DNA of 64,000 bases from Salvator merianae (Eukaryota > Chordata > Lepidosauria > Squamata > Teiidae), in contig QVOM02000074.1 in assembly GCA_003586115.2 (NCBI GenBank), positions 4,490,521-4,554,520 of the forward strand, in the 5' to 3' direction. Below are positions 51,855-64,000 of the stretch, piece by piece (within the stretch, counting starts at the first letter, position 1; the number at the start of each line of letters is the position of its first letter). The translations under genes and the position numbers were made by a program. Under the pieces are notes generated by a model. That model searched no databases. It was not told where the DNA came from and saw only the letters and a list, made by a program, of their open reading frames with translations.

Positions 51855-54175
51855 TTTTATGTATGTACAGAGAGCTAGTGTTTCTGTGGTGACAGACAGG
51901 AGGAGATATGGTGCTGGGAGGCAGAAGAGAGAGATTAGGAAAAGGAGTGTTAGATGTATTAAAGCTATCACCCTTTCTCTTCTGCCTTCCAACTGGCAGA
52001 GTTTGGGGAGGCCTGTCAACCAGCCTACTGCTCTCGTAGTGCTGCTCTTGAATGCCAGGTCAGTCCATAATTTGATCCTGGATGAAGGGGCTGATCTGGC
52101 ATGTTTTACTGAGACCTGGGTAGATGAATGGGGTGGACCTAGTCTTACCCAGTGGGGAGGGGTATTGTTGTAGTCCATAGGACTTCTGTATCTCTTACCA
52201 AGTGGCCAGTTTGTTCTGCAACTGGGTTTGGAGGGCTGTTTTTGTTGTTGGGCCAGAGACAGAATAGAGATATTGCTGATGTGCCACCTATCCCACTGCC
52301 CAGCAGCCTCCCTGTCTCAGCTGGCTGAAGTGGTCTCAGATGTGGTGTTGGAAGCCCCTGCCACAATAGTGTTGGAGGATTTCAGCATCCTTGCAGAGGC
52401 TATCCTCAGTGGGCTGGCCTCCATGATAACCATAGGCCTTTAATGGTATATAACAGGCCCAACTCATACAGCAGGTAATTTCCACTATCTGATCTTTGCT
52501 ACAGAGCTGATTGTTGAGAATCCATTGATAAGTGATAAGCCCATTGTCATGGACAGATGTGGACTTATAGTAGCAGCTTCCCTCTGCAGGGGTGGGGAAC
52601 CTGTTGAGATGGTCCACCTCTAGAGACATTTTGGAATCTGATTTTCTGGTTGGCATGAATGGCGTTGCTACTAAGGCTCTGATCTCTCTGGAATCGGGAG
52701 ATGAACATTAACACAATTACTCCCAAGTGCGCTTGCCTTAGCTGTGGAGCCTATAAAGCACTGTGGTATTTCATGAAGCTATCGACAATGAACCAGGAAG
52801 GTCAGCAGCTACAGTGCAGGTGGTGCAAATCCTACTGTGAGTCTGACTGAAAGGATTTAATTTCTCCACCACCATTGTATCCTCAAATAGCTGTCCAGCA
52901 GAGCTCTTCCTTTTGATGAATTGCCTTATAAGATCAAGCCAAGGGAGCAAGGGTGATGGCCATGCAACATCTACTGTGGAAAGCTTGCAAGGCATTTTGA
53001 GGGTAAAGTTGCTCAGATTCATAAGGGATTGGTTGTTACAGTTGTGAATAGTCCAGAAGAAGTGTCCAGAGACAGATGTATTGGACCAGTTTCAATTATT
53101 GTGGCCTGAGGATGTGGACAAGCTGCTTGCTAGGGTTTGGCTAACTACATGTCTTCTGGATCCTTGTCCTCCTTGGTTGTTAAAAGGTAGCTGACAGGTT
53201 ATGAGTGGATGGGTACAGGGAATAGTGAATGCCTCCTAGAGAGATAGGGTAGTCCTGCTGCTCTTAAAGAGGTGCTGGTGTGCCCACTTCTGAAGAGGTC
53301 ATCCTTTTTGGGTGCATGTTGTTGGAGAGGGTCATGGCTGTTGAACTGCATGCATGATTGGAAGAAACTGATTATCTAGACCTATTTCAATCTGGCTTCA
53401 GGCCCAGTTATGGCATGGAAACCATCTTGGTTGCCTTGGTTGATGACCTTCTTCGGGAGGAAGACAGAGGGAATGTGACCCTGTTGATTCTTCTGGATTT
53501 TTCAGTGGCTTTTGATATGGTTGACCACGATATCCTTCTGGAAAGACTGCGGAGCCTGGGAGTTGGAGGCACTGTGTTGCAAAGGTTCTGCTCCTATCTC
53601 CAAGGCCGATGCAAAAAGTGGTTGTAGGAATTCTTGCTCAACATTCTGGGAATTCATTTAATGGGTTTGGCAGGGGTTGATCTTATCTCCCATGCTCTTT
53701 AGTATCTGTATGAAGCCTCTGGAAGAGGCCATCAGGAGTTTTGGAGTGAGGTGTCATCATTATGCAGATACCACCCAACTCTTTAGGAGAGTGGTTGAAG
53801 TGCTTGACAAGTGCCTGGAGGCAGTAATGGGCTAGATGGAGACCAGTATATTGAAGCTGAATCCAGGAAAGATGGAGGTGCTGTGTGTCACAGGGTCTCG
53901 AGTCCATGAAGTTGGGAGGCATCCTTGATGGGGTTGCAATGTCCTGGAAGGGACAGGTGTGAAATCTGGGGATGCTCTTGGATTTTGCACTGATGCTTGA
54001 AGTAGAAGTGGAAGTGATGGCCAAGAATGCCTACTCCATTTACTACTGCTTCACTAGCTATGGTCCCTTCTGGACAGAGATAATTTGGCCATAGTAATCC
54101 ATGTTCTGGTAACTTCTAGACTGGACTATTGTAATGTGCTCTACATGGGACTGTGGCTGCATTGAGAAGTAGTGT
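51855..54175 (+). mobile_element. L2 LINE ORF2 remnant (endonuclease to reverse transcriptase)
   Basis: The translated pieces follow squamate L2 in order. The endonuclease has L-N-A-R-S-V, then D-L-A-C-F-T-E-T-W (51,859-52,173), and a D-F-S version of the D-F-N motif near 52,380. The reverse transcriptase has Q-S-G-F-R-P-S-Y-G-M-E-T, then L-L-D-F-S-V-A-F-D-M-V-D-H-D-I-L-L (53,358-53,627). In another frame come L-S-P-M-L-F-S-I-C-M-K-P-L and H-Y-A-D-T-T-Q-L-F (53,756-53,785). The nucleotides for the L-D-Y-C-N-V-L-Y tail end near 54,150. The YADD box reads YADT, so a catalytic Asp is lost. Multiple stops and frameshifts; 3'UTR not seen. Confidence 0.88.
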
Positions 54176-57100
54176 GTTTTTTCTAGGCTCACTGACCTTG
54201 ATTTTAAAATCCATCCTGCTGAGCTGCAGAATCAGATTAATATCCATGCAATTTAGTTATCATGGCAAGTGATAAAGAGGTGAAATATTTTTCCCTGCAT
54301 TTTTCCACATTTTTATTTTTTTTAAAAAAAAATACATAAATTTTTTAAAATACATAAGTTTCCTTATTATTGTCACCAACTCCTGTCTGCTACGTTCAAC
54401 TTGGTGAAGGGTTGGGAGTGATGAAAGATCAGCCATCTAGAAGGTTGCAGGTTGATATAGTTCTTTTTGCTTAAAAAGTTTCTGTGTATATAGACAAGTT
54501 TTTTTCCTCTCACAAGGCACAGGGAGCAGTTTCTACAAGAAGAGCTGCAATGATTTAGACCCAAATATTGTACACTGGAAAGACTGATTATTCACTGTAT
54601 TTGCTATCTCCATCTTCCTGCTATATCTTTCTATTCCTTTCTGTTGGAAATATTTCTATTTCCAAAAGTAATGATGCCTCAAAATACTGTGGAACTGTGA
54701 GAGAATAAAATGGCAGAAAAGTTGTCAGAAACACCTTGTGAGAGCTTTGCTTTAATTTCCCCATTCTCCCCAGTACCGTAGTAAAAGATCTTTTGTGTTT
54801 CCAGAGTAGAGCTCTTTCTGCATGGATCATTATCCTGGTCTAGAAAGGCCCTGGGGATCTCCCCTTTGTCTGCTGGTGTGGGATAGGAGAAGCCCTCCCC
54901 CTGCTAGAGCGCTTTGTACCCTGATCCGGAACAGAGGGCTGTATACGGAAGGCTCACAGTCCCTTCTTCCAAGATGTAATACACCCATTTTGGTGGCAGA
55001 ATAGGAAGTGCTGGCAGAAGTGGGCACACCCCCACAAAGGGCCTGGCTGGAAACTCTTAAGGCCGGGAGTGCTAGCCTTTTATATATTGTCTGCCATTTA
55101 AAATCAGCTCATCAATTAGCAACAAATATGTATGGGGAAGTCTATAGCCAGATCACCTGGGAGAACTTTGGAGCAGTCTTCTCCAATCTGCTGTCCTCCA
55201 GATGTTTTGGATTACATTTGCTATCACCCCCACTCAGTAAAGGCAGCAAAGGTCCAACAGTCAGGTTTCACAGAACACCTAGAGTCCAGAACAACTAGAG
55301 TCAGGAAGTTCTCCCTTGCATCTTCACACCCTTTACAGGAGGTAGTCAGGACTGTTCAGTTAAAGTGAAGGAAGGTAGAAATTATTTTGATCCTACTTTC
55401 ACAGATTTTTGATTTGCTATTTCAAACAAGTATCTTGGTTCATCTTTACATGGGTGCTTACAATATTTGATAATCTCATGTTGTATTTTACTAAGAAGTG
55501 AAGAGCAAGTTGTTGAATGAACAGAGCTGGGTAAACTCATAAGTTGTCTGAGAATTTCTTCCATGATGTTTAGGGAAATTACTGAGGTGATTATAGAACT
55601 GGACACTGCCTCAATCAGGCTGAAAAGAAGTGGATCCCACCTCTTCCACATTTCTGTAAATCATAGCAGTGCTCCTTACTTGATTCACTTTTTGAGCAAA
55701 GGAGAAGGATGCGTTTAGTTAAGCTCCTAAAATGAATTACTGCTGTTTCCCATTCCAACACCGTTATCGTTTTGGTTTGACTTGCTACCTGCCAGTATTT
55801 GAAATTGCTACTAGCTCTCCACCTCTACCTCACTCTGTCTTCTCTGCAGGTTGATAAGCTACAGGGCAGAAAAGCTTCTAGGTGCTGTATTTCAATGAAG
55901 TTTTTACTTGAGAGGCTGTTAGAAATTCATGAAAATGATAAAGTTGACTGGCCAGGCATTTCTCTTCCTTTTCAGCTTACCAGCACAGGCATAATTGGAG
56001 ATCCCTATTCTGTCGAAATCAGGTCACCTCAGACACCAGAAGTCTGCTTTATTCAAGAGACATGTTCCCAAATAATCACATATCATGTCAGCCACAAAAT
56101 GCTTCACTTTTTCTACTGAACCAGTTGCAGGACAAGATGTACAAAGTGACATTAGGTCTCTGCAAATTTGGCCATGCTGTCAACATGGCTACAGCTTGTG
56201 CCTTCTCTGTGCATTCTGCACAGTATTCACATCGATGCTGGTTTACATCTTTCACCCCGGGTTCTCATGGCAAGAAGTTATAAGGGAGGGCAGTTTGACC
56301 TTTGAAGCTAGGGCCTCATTTTGAGGCTGAAGTTTGCTTGGGAACTAAGGGAGAGTACTGGAATGTTTGTGGATTCTGTTAGCAGAATCTGAATGGGAGG
56401 GGGGATCTGCTGGGATATATAACCTTGTACCTGCAGTTATACAGCATGGCCTATTCAATAATCCAACATATTACATTTACTTTTGAATAAAGAATTTCTT
56501 TGTTGTATCCTTGCCTTGCTTTCTCTAGGATCTGGGTTGGTGATCTTGCCACGTGGATGAATGCAGCCTGGCCAGAAATTGCCAAACTAATTATCCTAGC
56601 CATTGAAAAAGCCTTAAAAAAGCCAAATGTGACTAATTATATGGCTGATTTTGGTGTCAGGAGACACTATGGCCATACTTACATAGTGATGGAAAAGTGG
56701 TGAGGGTAACATGTTGCACAGTTGGACCAGGATTGCAGAGACCCTACAGTCATTCAGCCATCATTTCACATTCCAGTGTAGTGGCAGCTGTGGAAATCAT
56801 TGTCAGCATATCAGGAAATACTGAGTTCACCATTTTCCTGAAATGCATGGTAAATCATCCTTGCCAGCACTACAACAGCAGATCCAACAGCATATGGAAG
56901 CCCCCTAAGACAGCCTAGTGCTTATGATGACCCAAAGAGTTAATTTTGACAGCCTGACTAGAAATGTCTGATTTGCAGTTAGAAATTTTTTTCATAGCAT
57001 GGTTATAGTTAGCTTGGCTAAGAAAGCAAGATGGACCACTCACTTTCTGCAGCCTGAGACAAGAGTACTACAGTTATTGTTCATGAGTTTTTTAGATGTG

Positions 57101-57504
57101 GGATGCTTCCTGGGAACATAGTCCTTGCAAAATTTGAGGGGCTATACTATTCTGAGAACTGACCAGATATGCCTCTTAAACACTTCTTTAAGGTATGAAT
57201 ATTCTTTGAACAATCTGTTGAGGGTGCTACAAGGATGTGGAATCCAGTATCATAAGCCTCTTCTAGGTAGGGTTCATTGTCGCTGGATTGTTGATGTTCA
57301 CTCAGTCAATGATGCTTAAACTTTGCCTCCTAGTGATATGAATAACACATACAGTAAGTATTTCAACCTGTACAGAATTTGAGCAAAATCAAATGGCTCA
57401 GAATTTTTAGCCCAACTTTACTGCCACACTTCATCTTCAAATTACTTGACAATAGTTGCCAACTTTTATTATGCTGTTTTTTTCTTTTGAGCTCCTTTGA
57501 AGAA
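54176..57504. other. Intron 2, nothing recognised apart from a short hAT-like arm
   Basis: At 55165-55215 TGTCCTCCAGATGTTTTGGA with ATTACATTTGCTATCACC resembles one arm of the squamate 'CTCCAGATGTTTTGGACTAC' palindromic element. The rest has no exon or family I can name. Frames of up to about 106 codons (for example 55799-56119) lack recognisable content. Confidence 0.45.
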
Positions 57505-57840
57505 AGTTAGTTTATTTATTTATCCAATGAATGCTGACATTTCTACAGTGGCTCAGTAACTATCGTTCTCTGGGTAGCTTATAAAATAAAATATTAAAAA
57601 CATAATCATTAAAATACACTATATATAAATCAATAAAAGTGAAAGGTAAAACAAATTAAACAGATTGCAAGATTCTGTTATCTAAAATACCTGGGTCAAT
57701 AAAAAGGTTTTCACATGATACTTGATGCCTAAAATCATGTCATGATCGCAGCAGGCAGACTTCTCTGAGGAGGCTATTCCAAAGCTAGGCTGCCACCATT
57801 AAAAGCCTGGTCTTAGGTGCTCTTTCGCATAGTCTAGTTC
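57505..57840 (-). mobile_element. L2-type LINE 3' end, antisense
   Basis: AGTTTATTTATTTATCC at the left edge, then a long A-rich stretch, then GGTTTTCACATGATACTTGA and GAGGAGGCTATTCCAAAGC. The last phrases correspond to the GACTATTCCATAGCC region of the copy at 5930-5970. Same family, more diverged. Confidence 0.6.
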
Positions 57841-58984
57841 CAAGCCATTTATATTGGGCCCAGAAAAAGACAGAGCCAGCACAGTTGATGAAGTATTGAA
57901 TAATAAACAGAACAGTCCTTTTTGTTTTTTATATATCCTTGGTTTCTCTTTGGCTTATTTTGATTTAGATAAAAGCCAGGCAGAACTGCACTCCTATTAG
58001 CTGGGGTGAAGGGAGGAGGGAACATGAATTTAAACATACAGAAAGCCATTTTCTTCAGAGGAACGTAACTGCTGTCTGTGGACTAAGAGCCTGGTGTTCT
58101 TTTTCTGTCCTCTTGCTGTTTTGTGTGTGCTTTTCTTTATTCTCGTTCACCAATGTTTTTTCCTTGCCCCAGGCTGGCTTTTGAAGCACCACTTAACTGA
58201 TGTGTGCTTCCTCTATATTCTCAACCATTGTGTTCTGTAATAGTCACAAGAAGTTAGCTAGTGATCTCTGCAGTCTCTTAATTGTTTTTGTGGGGGCACT
58301 CTAAGGGTATACATCTATGTATGTATATATGCATCTGTTTATTTATTTATCTATCATTTCTACCAGTGTGCTACTGCCAGCCTTCTCACCATACCGGTAG
58401 TGGGTGAGTGCTTGCCTACCTCTGACCTGCTGTTCGCTTGTCTGACCCACTATTGAGACTAGCATCTATTCCTGGACTCGGTTCTCAGCCTATAGGCAAA
58501 TAAAATGTCTATTAGCTTTAGGGCAGGTTACAGTTTTAAAAATAGTCTTTTTCTGGAAAGGTATGCAGTAGGACTATACAGTTGGCTTAGGAGGAGATAA
58601 GTCACTTCTTCCTTCTAAGTGGTCAGTCTCATTATTTCAAAAAAGCTCCCTCCCCCCTAAAACCCTTTCATTAAAGAAGAGATCTTTTTTTCTCTGCTTG
58701 TACAGACCTTGAATATCTGTTTCAAGCTGCTCCTATCTAGCTCTGAAATACTTAATTTAATCCTGCATCCTGCTGAAACCTATCTGAGATGTATCTATTA
58801 TACTTGTTAATGTTTTTGCTGCTAGCTATGTTTCTCCTATGTTTATTAACTGTATATACAAGTTTGGGAATTTTAATAGAACATTTAAAATAAAATGTGG
58901 AAAAAATAAGTAGTGGAAATAAAAGAATATATAAAAAAGGACTACAGAGTAAAGGGTTAAATTGCGCTCTCTCCCTCCCCCCCC

Positions 58985-59018
<34 letters not shown>

Positions 59019-60625
59019 AAAACACACACCTTTGTAAGACTCTGGGACTACTCATTGATGGACAGAATTTGAATGAATAAATATAGGAATTGTTGGTCTT
59101 GATGGTCATTCTTGCTGAGCAAGAGGAAGCATCCTGTCAAGTGAAAGTTTTCAGTATGAGTAAGAATGTGGATTAAGCAGTCCTTGCTCATTTTGACTTT
59201 TGGTAAAGTATGTCACCAAAGTTTCTTAGGCAGTCTTGGATTCATAAAATAGGAAGTCTTTTATGATAAGAAACTGATTAAACAATAAGGAGAAGATTTT
59301 AATAAAATTGTTCCTAGTAGAGAATAAATGGAATTTCTCAAGGTTCCATACTGAAATTATTGCTTTGCTTTAAACTTATTCATAAATGATCCAAGAGGTT
59401 TTTTTTAAAAAAAAAAAAACAGTATTTAGTAAAATCAGACAAGACCAGGCAAACAAGAAACCTCAAGCAACTGCACAAGAACAAGAAAGAGGAAATAAAA
59501 TAAACATAAGCAAAATACTGTAGTTATCCAGTATGAAATGTTAAAAAGTAAAATCTTTAGCAAAAATTTAGGAAGTCCAGATTTTCCTTTGGTATTATAG
59601 AATAGCAACAGAACAGTAATTCCATTTAGATTATGTTTCTGAAGCAAAACCTGTTTTAAAGATCAGTCCAATGCTAGGTTCTATAACCACTGGGAAACCT
59701 AATTCTTTTATATGGCAAGTTTCCTATTTTCATTTTTAAAAGAAAACATTGAAACATTTGTTTCCTACTAACTGTTTGTAGTATAATTCGTGGGAGGAAA
59801 TTATTTTTAATAAACAATTTAAAGATACTTTAATGAGAATGCCCATCCCTAAGTCTTCGTTTTGGTTATGTATTTTGTTTATTCCAAAGCCTAAGGAAAT
59901 ATTTTCTAAGGAAATAGTTAATTCCTGTACTTTCTCCTATTACAATATGAAGATTTCATCTTCTTGTTACAGTTATTGTTTTATCATATGTTATATTATT
60001 CCCTGATCAATGTGTTTTGTAAAACATAGGTAAATTTCAGTTTTGGTCAGTAGAGAAGATTGAAGAAGGTCCCACTTGTTCTACTAATTCTAGGTAGAGA
60101 TAAAGCATTTGATTGCTTTAATTGATGTTGCTTATAAGGCTGCTACAAGAACTTCACATATGCTAGGCAGCTGCAATGCATACAAAAAGACATGACTGAG
60201 AAGCTTTTCTCTCACTACTTTGTGTTGTGACTTTCTACTACAAAGACAAACTAAAAATGTCTGTTCATTATTTTCCCTATTTATTTTATCCTGTCAGCCA
60301 GTAAATTTAACCTTATAAAGCAATAACTATATTAGAGTATATAATACAGAATTTGTTGGATGTTTTCTTTGGTGATGTAGTTTCAGTGCAATCACATCTA
60401 ACAGAATATTTTCCAAAGTTTGTAAAAACAATTGAGACGTGTGGCTTTTGCTAAATAAGGGACTAAACTAAATGAAGATTATGATAAAGTATCTGATGGG
60501 TTGCTACAGCTATGATCAGCTATGGCCAGAAGGCAATGATTTGAAGATAAAGTTAAAAGAACTTGAATGTATTTTCATATGTGGATAAATTAACACTCCT
60601 TCATTCTTCTAATGAAAAATTAATT
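57841..60625. other. Intron 2, nothing recognised besides simple repeats
   Basis: A compound pyrimidine and CA microsatellite lies at 58966-59030. No exon or transposon named. Confidence 0.5.
58966..59030 (+). repeat. (C)n(CT)n(CA)n compound microsatellite
   Basis: CTCTCTCCCTCCCC continues as a C run, then about ten CT units, then about eight CA units with an A4 interruption. Confidence 0.95.
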
Positions 60626-60629
60626 TTAA

Positions 60630-61188
60630 AAGACCTAAAGTTCAACTTCTTTTTTAAAAAAAATATTTTACATAAAACATGTTCACATTATTTACATGTT
60701 GATTTCCTCCTTCATAAGTTACTTCTAGATTTCATGTTTCTTGCCCCTCTTGTTTTCTCAGTTCTTTTCTTCTGCTGATCTCTCTTCTTTCCTCTTCACT
60801 CTTGTAATTTTTGTAGAAAGTCAATAAAGGATTTCCAGTTTTTGAAAAACCTATCAACTGTCTTCTTTCTCAGTAAATTGTCAATTTATCCATCATTTTA
60901 ACCAACCAATCATCTACTGTGGGTATTTTATCTCCTTTTCATTTTCTCCTGTAAACAATTCTATTATCCCTAATAGATAAAATTCTGGTTTAAAAGGAAT
61001 ATTAATCTTTAAGATCTTCTGCATAACTGTAAATATTTGCACCCTTTTTTTTTTTTTTGCTTTTCCACAAGTTCACCATATATGGTAAAGCGTACCTTCT
61101 TGCGTTTTACATTTCCAACACTTACTTGATATGCCTTGATACATTTTTGAAATTTTGTAAGTCGTTAAATATCATCTATAAATCATCG

Positions 61189-61220
<32 letters not shown>

Positions 61221-61440
61221 GTACACATTCTTTTAAAGCATTACATACAGTAAATTTCAAATCTTTAATCCAAAGTTTTTCCCATTGTTTCATCTGTATT
61301 TTATAATTAAAATTTCTGGCCCATGTTATATATTCTTTAACTTGTTCTTGTTCCAGTTCTATCTTCAAAAGTAGTTTATACATCACACCTATAATGCCCC
61401 TCTCTTCTTTCTCAAGATCTTCTTCCCATTTCTATTAAGT
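60630..61440 (-). mobile_element. L1 LINE 3' end, antisense, with (CA)14 inside the coding part
   Basis: The minus strand from 61,386 down gives Y-K-L-L-L-K-I-E-L-E-Q-E-Q-V-K-E, then W-E-K-L-W-I-K-D-L-K-F-T, the C-terminal L1 ORF2 region after the reverse transcriptase. It is interrupted by a CA/TG tract at 61193-61220. Past that come C-W-K-C-K and a Y-H-I-W-W-T-C-G-K-A-K stretch from the C-terminal cysteine region. The T-rich left part (from 60,630) would be the 3'UTR. Stops and the repeat make it inactive. Confidence 0.8.
61193..61220 (+). repeat. (AC)14 microsatellite
   Basis: Perfect AC/CA tract within the antisense L1 ORF2 remnant. Confidence 0.97.
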
Positions 61441-61839
61441 CCAACTTCTTGAAAATTGTCTGGCATTAAACCTTCGGAGGAAGAGGTGTTAGACACTTCT
61501 GTAACTACTTTTGGATTTCACAAAATGATGTAAACAAGTTTCCTGCTAATCAAGGTGAAATGGCAGAAAGAAAGCTTAAACATTTGCATTCAGGGAAACA
61601 GCTTCCCTCAACAACTACTAGAGAACCTAAAACAGAAATACTGGTATCTGTTGAAATACATATTAATAGGAAGCGTAAGATACAGAAGTATCCACTGAAG
61701 TTGCAGGGTGTACCATTTTTGAGGGTTAATAACTACATGTTGGAAAACTCAGATTAACTGAAAGAGATTCCATCACAGTTCGTTGGGAAAGGCAGAGCTG
61801 AACAAGCATTCTCTGGATTCACAATGGCAAGCAAGTATT

Positions 61840-62097
61840 ATGGCCAATTTTAAACTGATGTCTGAAAATGTCAAAGGACTGGGACACTCCATTAAATACA
61901 GAAAAACAGAGTTTACTATAATGTGAATGTGCCAAAATTTATATTTTTGCAGGAAACCCATCAGAGATATGAGAAAGTTAAAATTTTGAGGGACACATTT
62001 TTTGGTAAAGGGTTTGCAGCAGGTGATTCTTTCAACTTTAAAGGTGTTGCAATTATTCTCTTCTCAGATGTACTCTTTACTTGTAAAACAATTAGGT
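61840..62097 (+). mobile_element. L1 ORF2 endonuclease start, sense, truncated
   Basis: The translation starts around L-M-S-E-N-V-K-G-L-G and, after a frame change, reads N-V-P-K-F-I-F-L-Q-E-T-H-Q. Then come F-N-F-K-G-V-A-I-I-L-F-S. This is the N-terminal part of an L1-type endonuclease with the Glu of Q-E-T-H. The match stops close to the Tc1-like element that follows. The open frame at 61560-61757 just upstream may be ORF1 remnant, but I cannot confirm it. Confidence 0.65.
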
Positions 62098-62109
62098 AGG
62101 ATAGCAAAG

Positions 62110-63310
62110 GACAGTGTGTTTCATGAAAAAGTATTTGCCCCCTTCCCATATTTGTTAGACTTAATTGTATATTTGTTACACTTAATTGATTCATATTTTC
62201 AAATGGAATATAGTATGTGACAAAGACAATCTGAGTAAACACAAGATACAGCTTTCAACTGATTATCTTATTTATTGAAGGAAAGAAGCTGTCAGCACCT
62301 GTATCACCAAGGTGAAAAAGTAATTGTTTCCCTAAACTTGACACCTGGTTGTGCCACCCTTAACAGCAACAGCTGCACCCAAAAACTTCCAATAACTGGA
62401 GATCAGTCTTCCATATCATGGTGGAGGAATTTTGTCCCACTGTTATTTACAAAATTGCTTTAATTCAGCCACATTGGATGACTTTTGAGCATGAACTGCC
62501 TGTTTAATGTCCTGCTACAGCGTCTCAATCAGGTTCAAGTTAGGACTCCAAAATTTTGTTTCTTTTGAGTCATTCAGAGTTGTGCCTTGGATTGTTGTCC
62601 AATTGCATCGGAGCTTCAGATCATGGACTGAGGACCTGTCATGAAACCAGAATTCATGGTTTTTTTCCATTATGGTAGGTCACCCAGGCCAAGAAGCAGC
62701 AAAGCATCACACACACTACTGCCACCATGTGTGACTGTTGGTATGATGTTCTTCTTCTGGAATGCTATTTCAGTTTTATGCCAGGTTACAATAGGACTCA
62801 TGACTTCCAAAAAGTTCCACCTTCTATTCATTAGTCCACTGAACGTTATCCCAAAAAGGAGTCATCAAGGTACTTGGGGGGAAAGTGTGAGATGAGCCTT
62901 TATGTTCCTCTTGGTTAGCAGTGGTTTTTGTCTTGCAACCCTCCCATAGATACCATTTTCCCCCAATGTTTCTCTAATAGTGCAATCATGAACAATGACT
63001 TTATCAGAGGCAAGTGAGGCCTGCAGTTCCTTAGATGTTCATCTCTTTTATGACCTCCTGGCTAGTTCTCAGTGCACTCTTGGAGAAATTTTGGTAGGCC
63101 AGACACTTCTGGGAAGTCATTACTGTTCCACGTTTTCTCCATTTGGAGGTAAATTTGGAGATAATGGTTCTCACTGTGGTTCACCAGAGTCCCAGGGCCT
63201 TAGAAATGCCTTTGTAGCCCTTTCCAGACTGATGTATTCCAATAACTTTCTTTCTTGGTATCTGCATGCTGAGTGCTCCACATGGATGGGTGATGTCACC
63301 TGTTTTGTTG
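62110..63310 (-). mobile_element. Tc1-like transposon of the type common in fish and frogs, degraded
   Basis: The + strand shows landmarks in the known order: GAAAAAGTATTTGCCCCCTT, TATTGAAGGAAAGAAGCTGT, GTTGTGCCACCCTTAACAGC, TTAATTCAGCCACATTGGAT, TTGACTGTTGGTATGATGTT-like text, GAGATGAGCCTTTATGTTCC, GAGGCAAGTGAGGCCTGCAG and TCTCACTGTGGTTCACCAGA. These are the antisense of a Tc1 transposase gene. The left terminal repeat is probably within 62,110-62,330. The right end is not seen after about 63,310. Frames are broken on the coding strand. Confidence 0.82.
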
Positions 63311-64000
63311 GAGGCAGAGGCTAGGAAATCAATCATAAGTGAGTGAGGGGAGCCCCTCCTTCCCTAGTTTTGCCTTTATCTTTGTGAGTGTAGGCAGCAG
63401 AACAGTGAACTCCTCAGGTATTTTTGAAATATTTTAAAACCTTTTTTTAATTTTATAGTTTTTAATAGGGTTCAGCATTTGGGGGGTTCGATTGAGTTTG
63501 CAGTGTGCTAAGGCTGTTTTGCTTCATTGGCTGATCTTCAAAGGAGAGATCTCTCAGATTAGCAATCCCATCTGGGGCTCCCCGTCTTTCGGGGGGGGGG
63601 ATGGTCCTTTCCTTTGCTGCATGCCACGGTTGCTGGATTGTTGGGCCTCTTGCTTTTGGCTCCACTTCATTGCTTTGGACACAGGCTGATAGAGAGCGAC
63701 AACAGCTGTGGTTAAAGGGGAAGCATTCCAGCCTGGCTGATTAGTCCCACATGTTAGTTGTGTTCCTTCCTGGTAGGTGGCAGAGAGCTGCTAGCACACA
63801 CTGGATGGGTCTTTGCATAGGGGTGCAGCCCAGGAAGGGCAGAAGAGTGCAAACCTTCACTTACTTGGGCGCAGTCGGCACCCTAGGTCTGTCAACTGGA
63901 GTTCTGAGGCAATTTTTCTTCTATTGAGGCATCCGATCAGAGGCTTGGACTTGTCCTGCTTAGAGATTTCCACACACCCAGATATGTCATTGCCAGCTGC
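63311..64000. other. Intron 2, nothing recognised
   Basis: Moderately G+C-rich with a G9 run at about 63,591-63,600. No exon or repeat family named; the opposing short frames near 63,462-63,689 lack recognisable content. Confidence 0.45.

Noticed and set aside
56500..56703. Possible hidden exon
   Set aside because: The 67-codon frame reads smoothly but I recognise no family and cannot support splice sites at both ends.

Overview
The window is AT-rich vertebrate nuclear DNA and is almost certainly from a squamate reptile (lizard or snake). The single recognisable host gene is LRP6, the Wnt co-receptor, on the + strand. The organism call rests on the repeats rather than on the gene: BovB/RTE, CR1 with its terminal octamer, L2-type LINEs, L1, a DIRS-type tyrosine-recombinase element, two Tc1-like transposons, hAT foldback MITEs and tRNA-Ala-headed SINEs occur together, a mixture typical of squamates. 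No viral, bacterial, rRNA, functional tRNA or CRISPR sequence was seen.

Layout. Positions 1 to about 15,300 are the 5' flank of LRP6. I recognise no host exon there; it holds CR1 and L2-type LINE fragments, SINEs, one hAT MITE and simple repeats. Positions about 15,350 to 16,400 are a GC- and CpG-rich promoter and 5'UTR segment with GC boxes and a 36-codon upstream ORF. LRP6 coding exon 1 is 16,040-16,094 (signal peptide). Intron 1 is 16,095-40,104 and carries a (CTG)11 repeat, a L1 that has lost its 3' half, a BovB 3' fragment and a complete but dead Tc1 transposon. Coding exon 2 is 40,105-40,498, the first part of beta-propeller 1. Intron 2 runs from 40,499 past the end of the window. It carries a DIRS remnant, a BovB copy with a foreign insert, a CR1 with a nested retroposon, a 200-bp near-perfect foldback MITE, a long L2 and two opposed L1 fragments, one of which is followed by a fish-type Tc1.

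Only the first 149 complete codons of LRP6 are present; all later exons lie downstream. The repeats are mostly decayed by stops, frameshifts or truncation, so none looks able to move by itself. The best leads are the two related hAT foldback MITE families with intact 8-bp target duplications, the DIRS tyrosine-recombinase relic, the two apparently horizontally spread families (BovB and the fish-type Tc1), the L1 that kept its 5' end but lost its 3' half, and the uORF that ends 17 nt before the LRP6 start codon. I did not find a convincing undescribed cellular system. All family names come from remembered sequence patterns without any database search.
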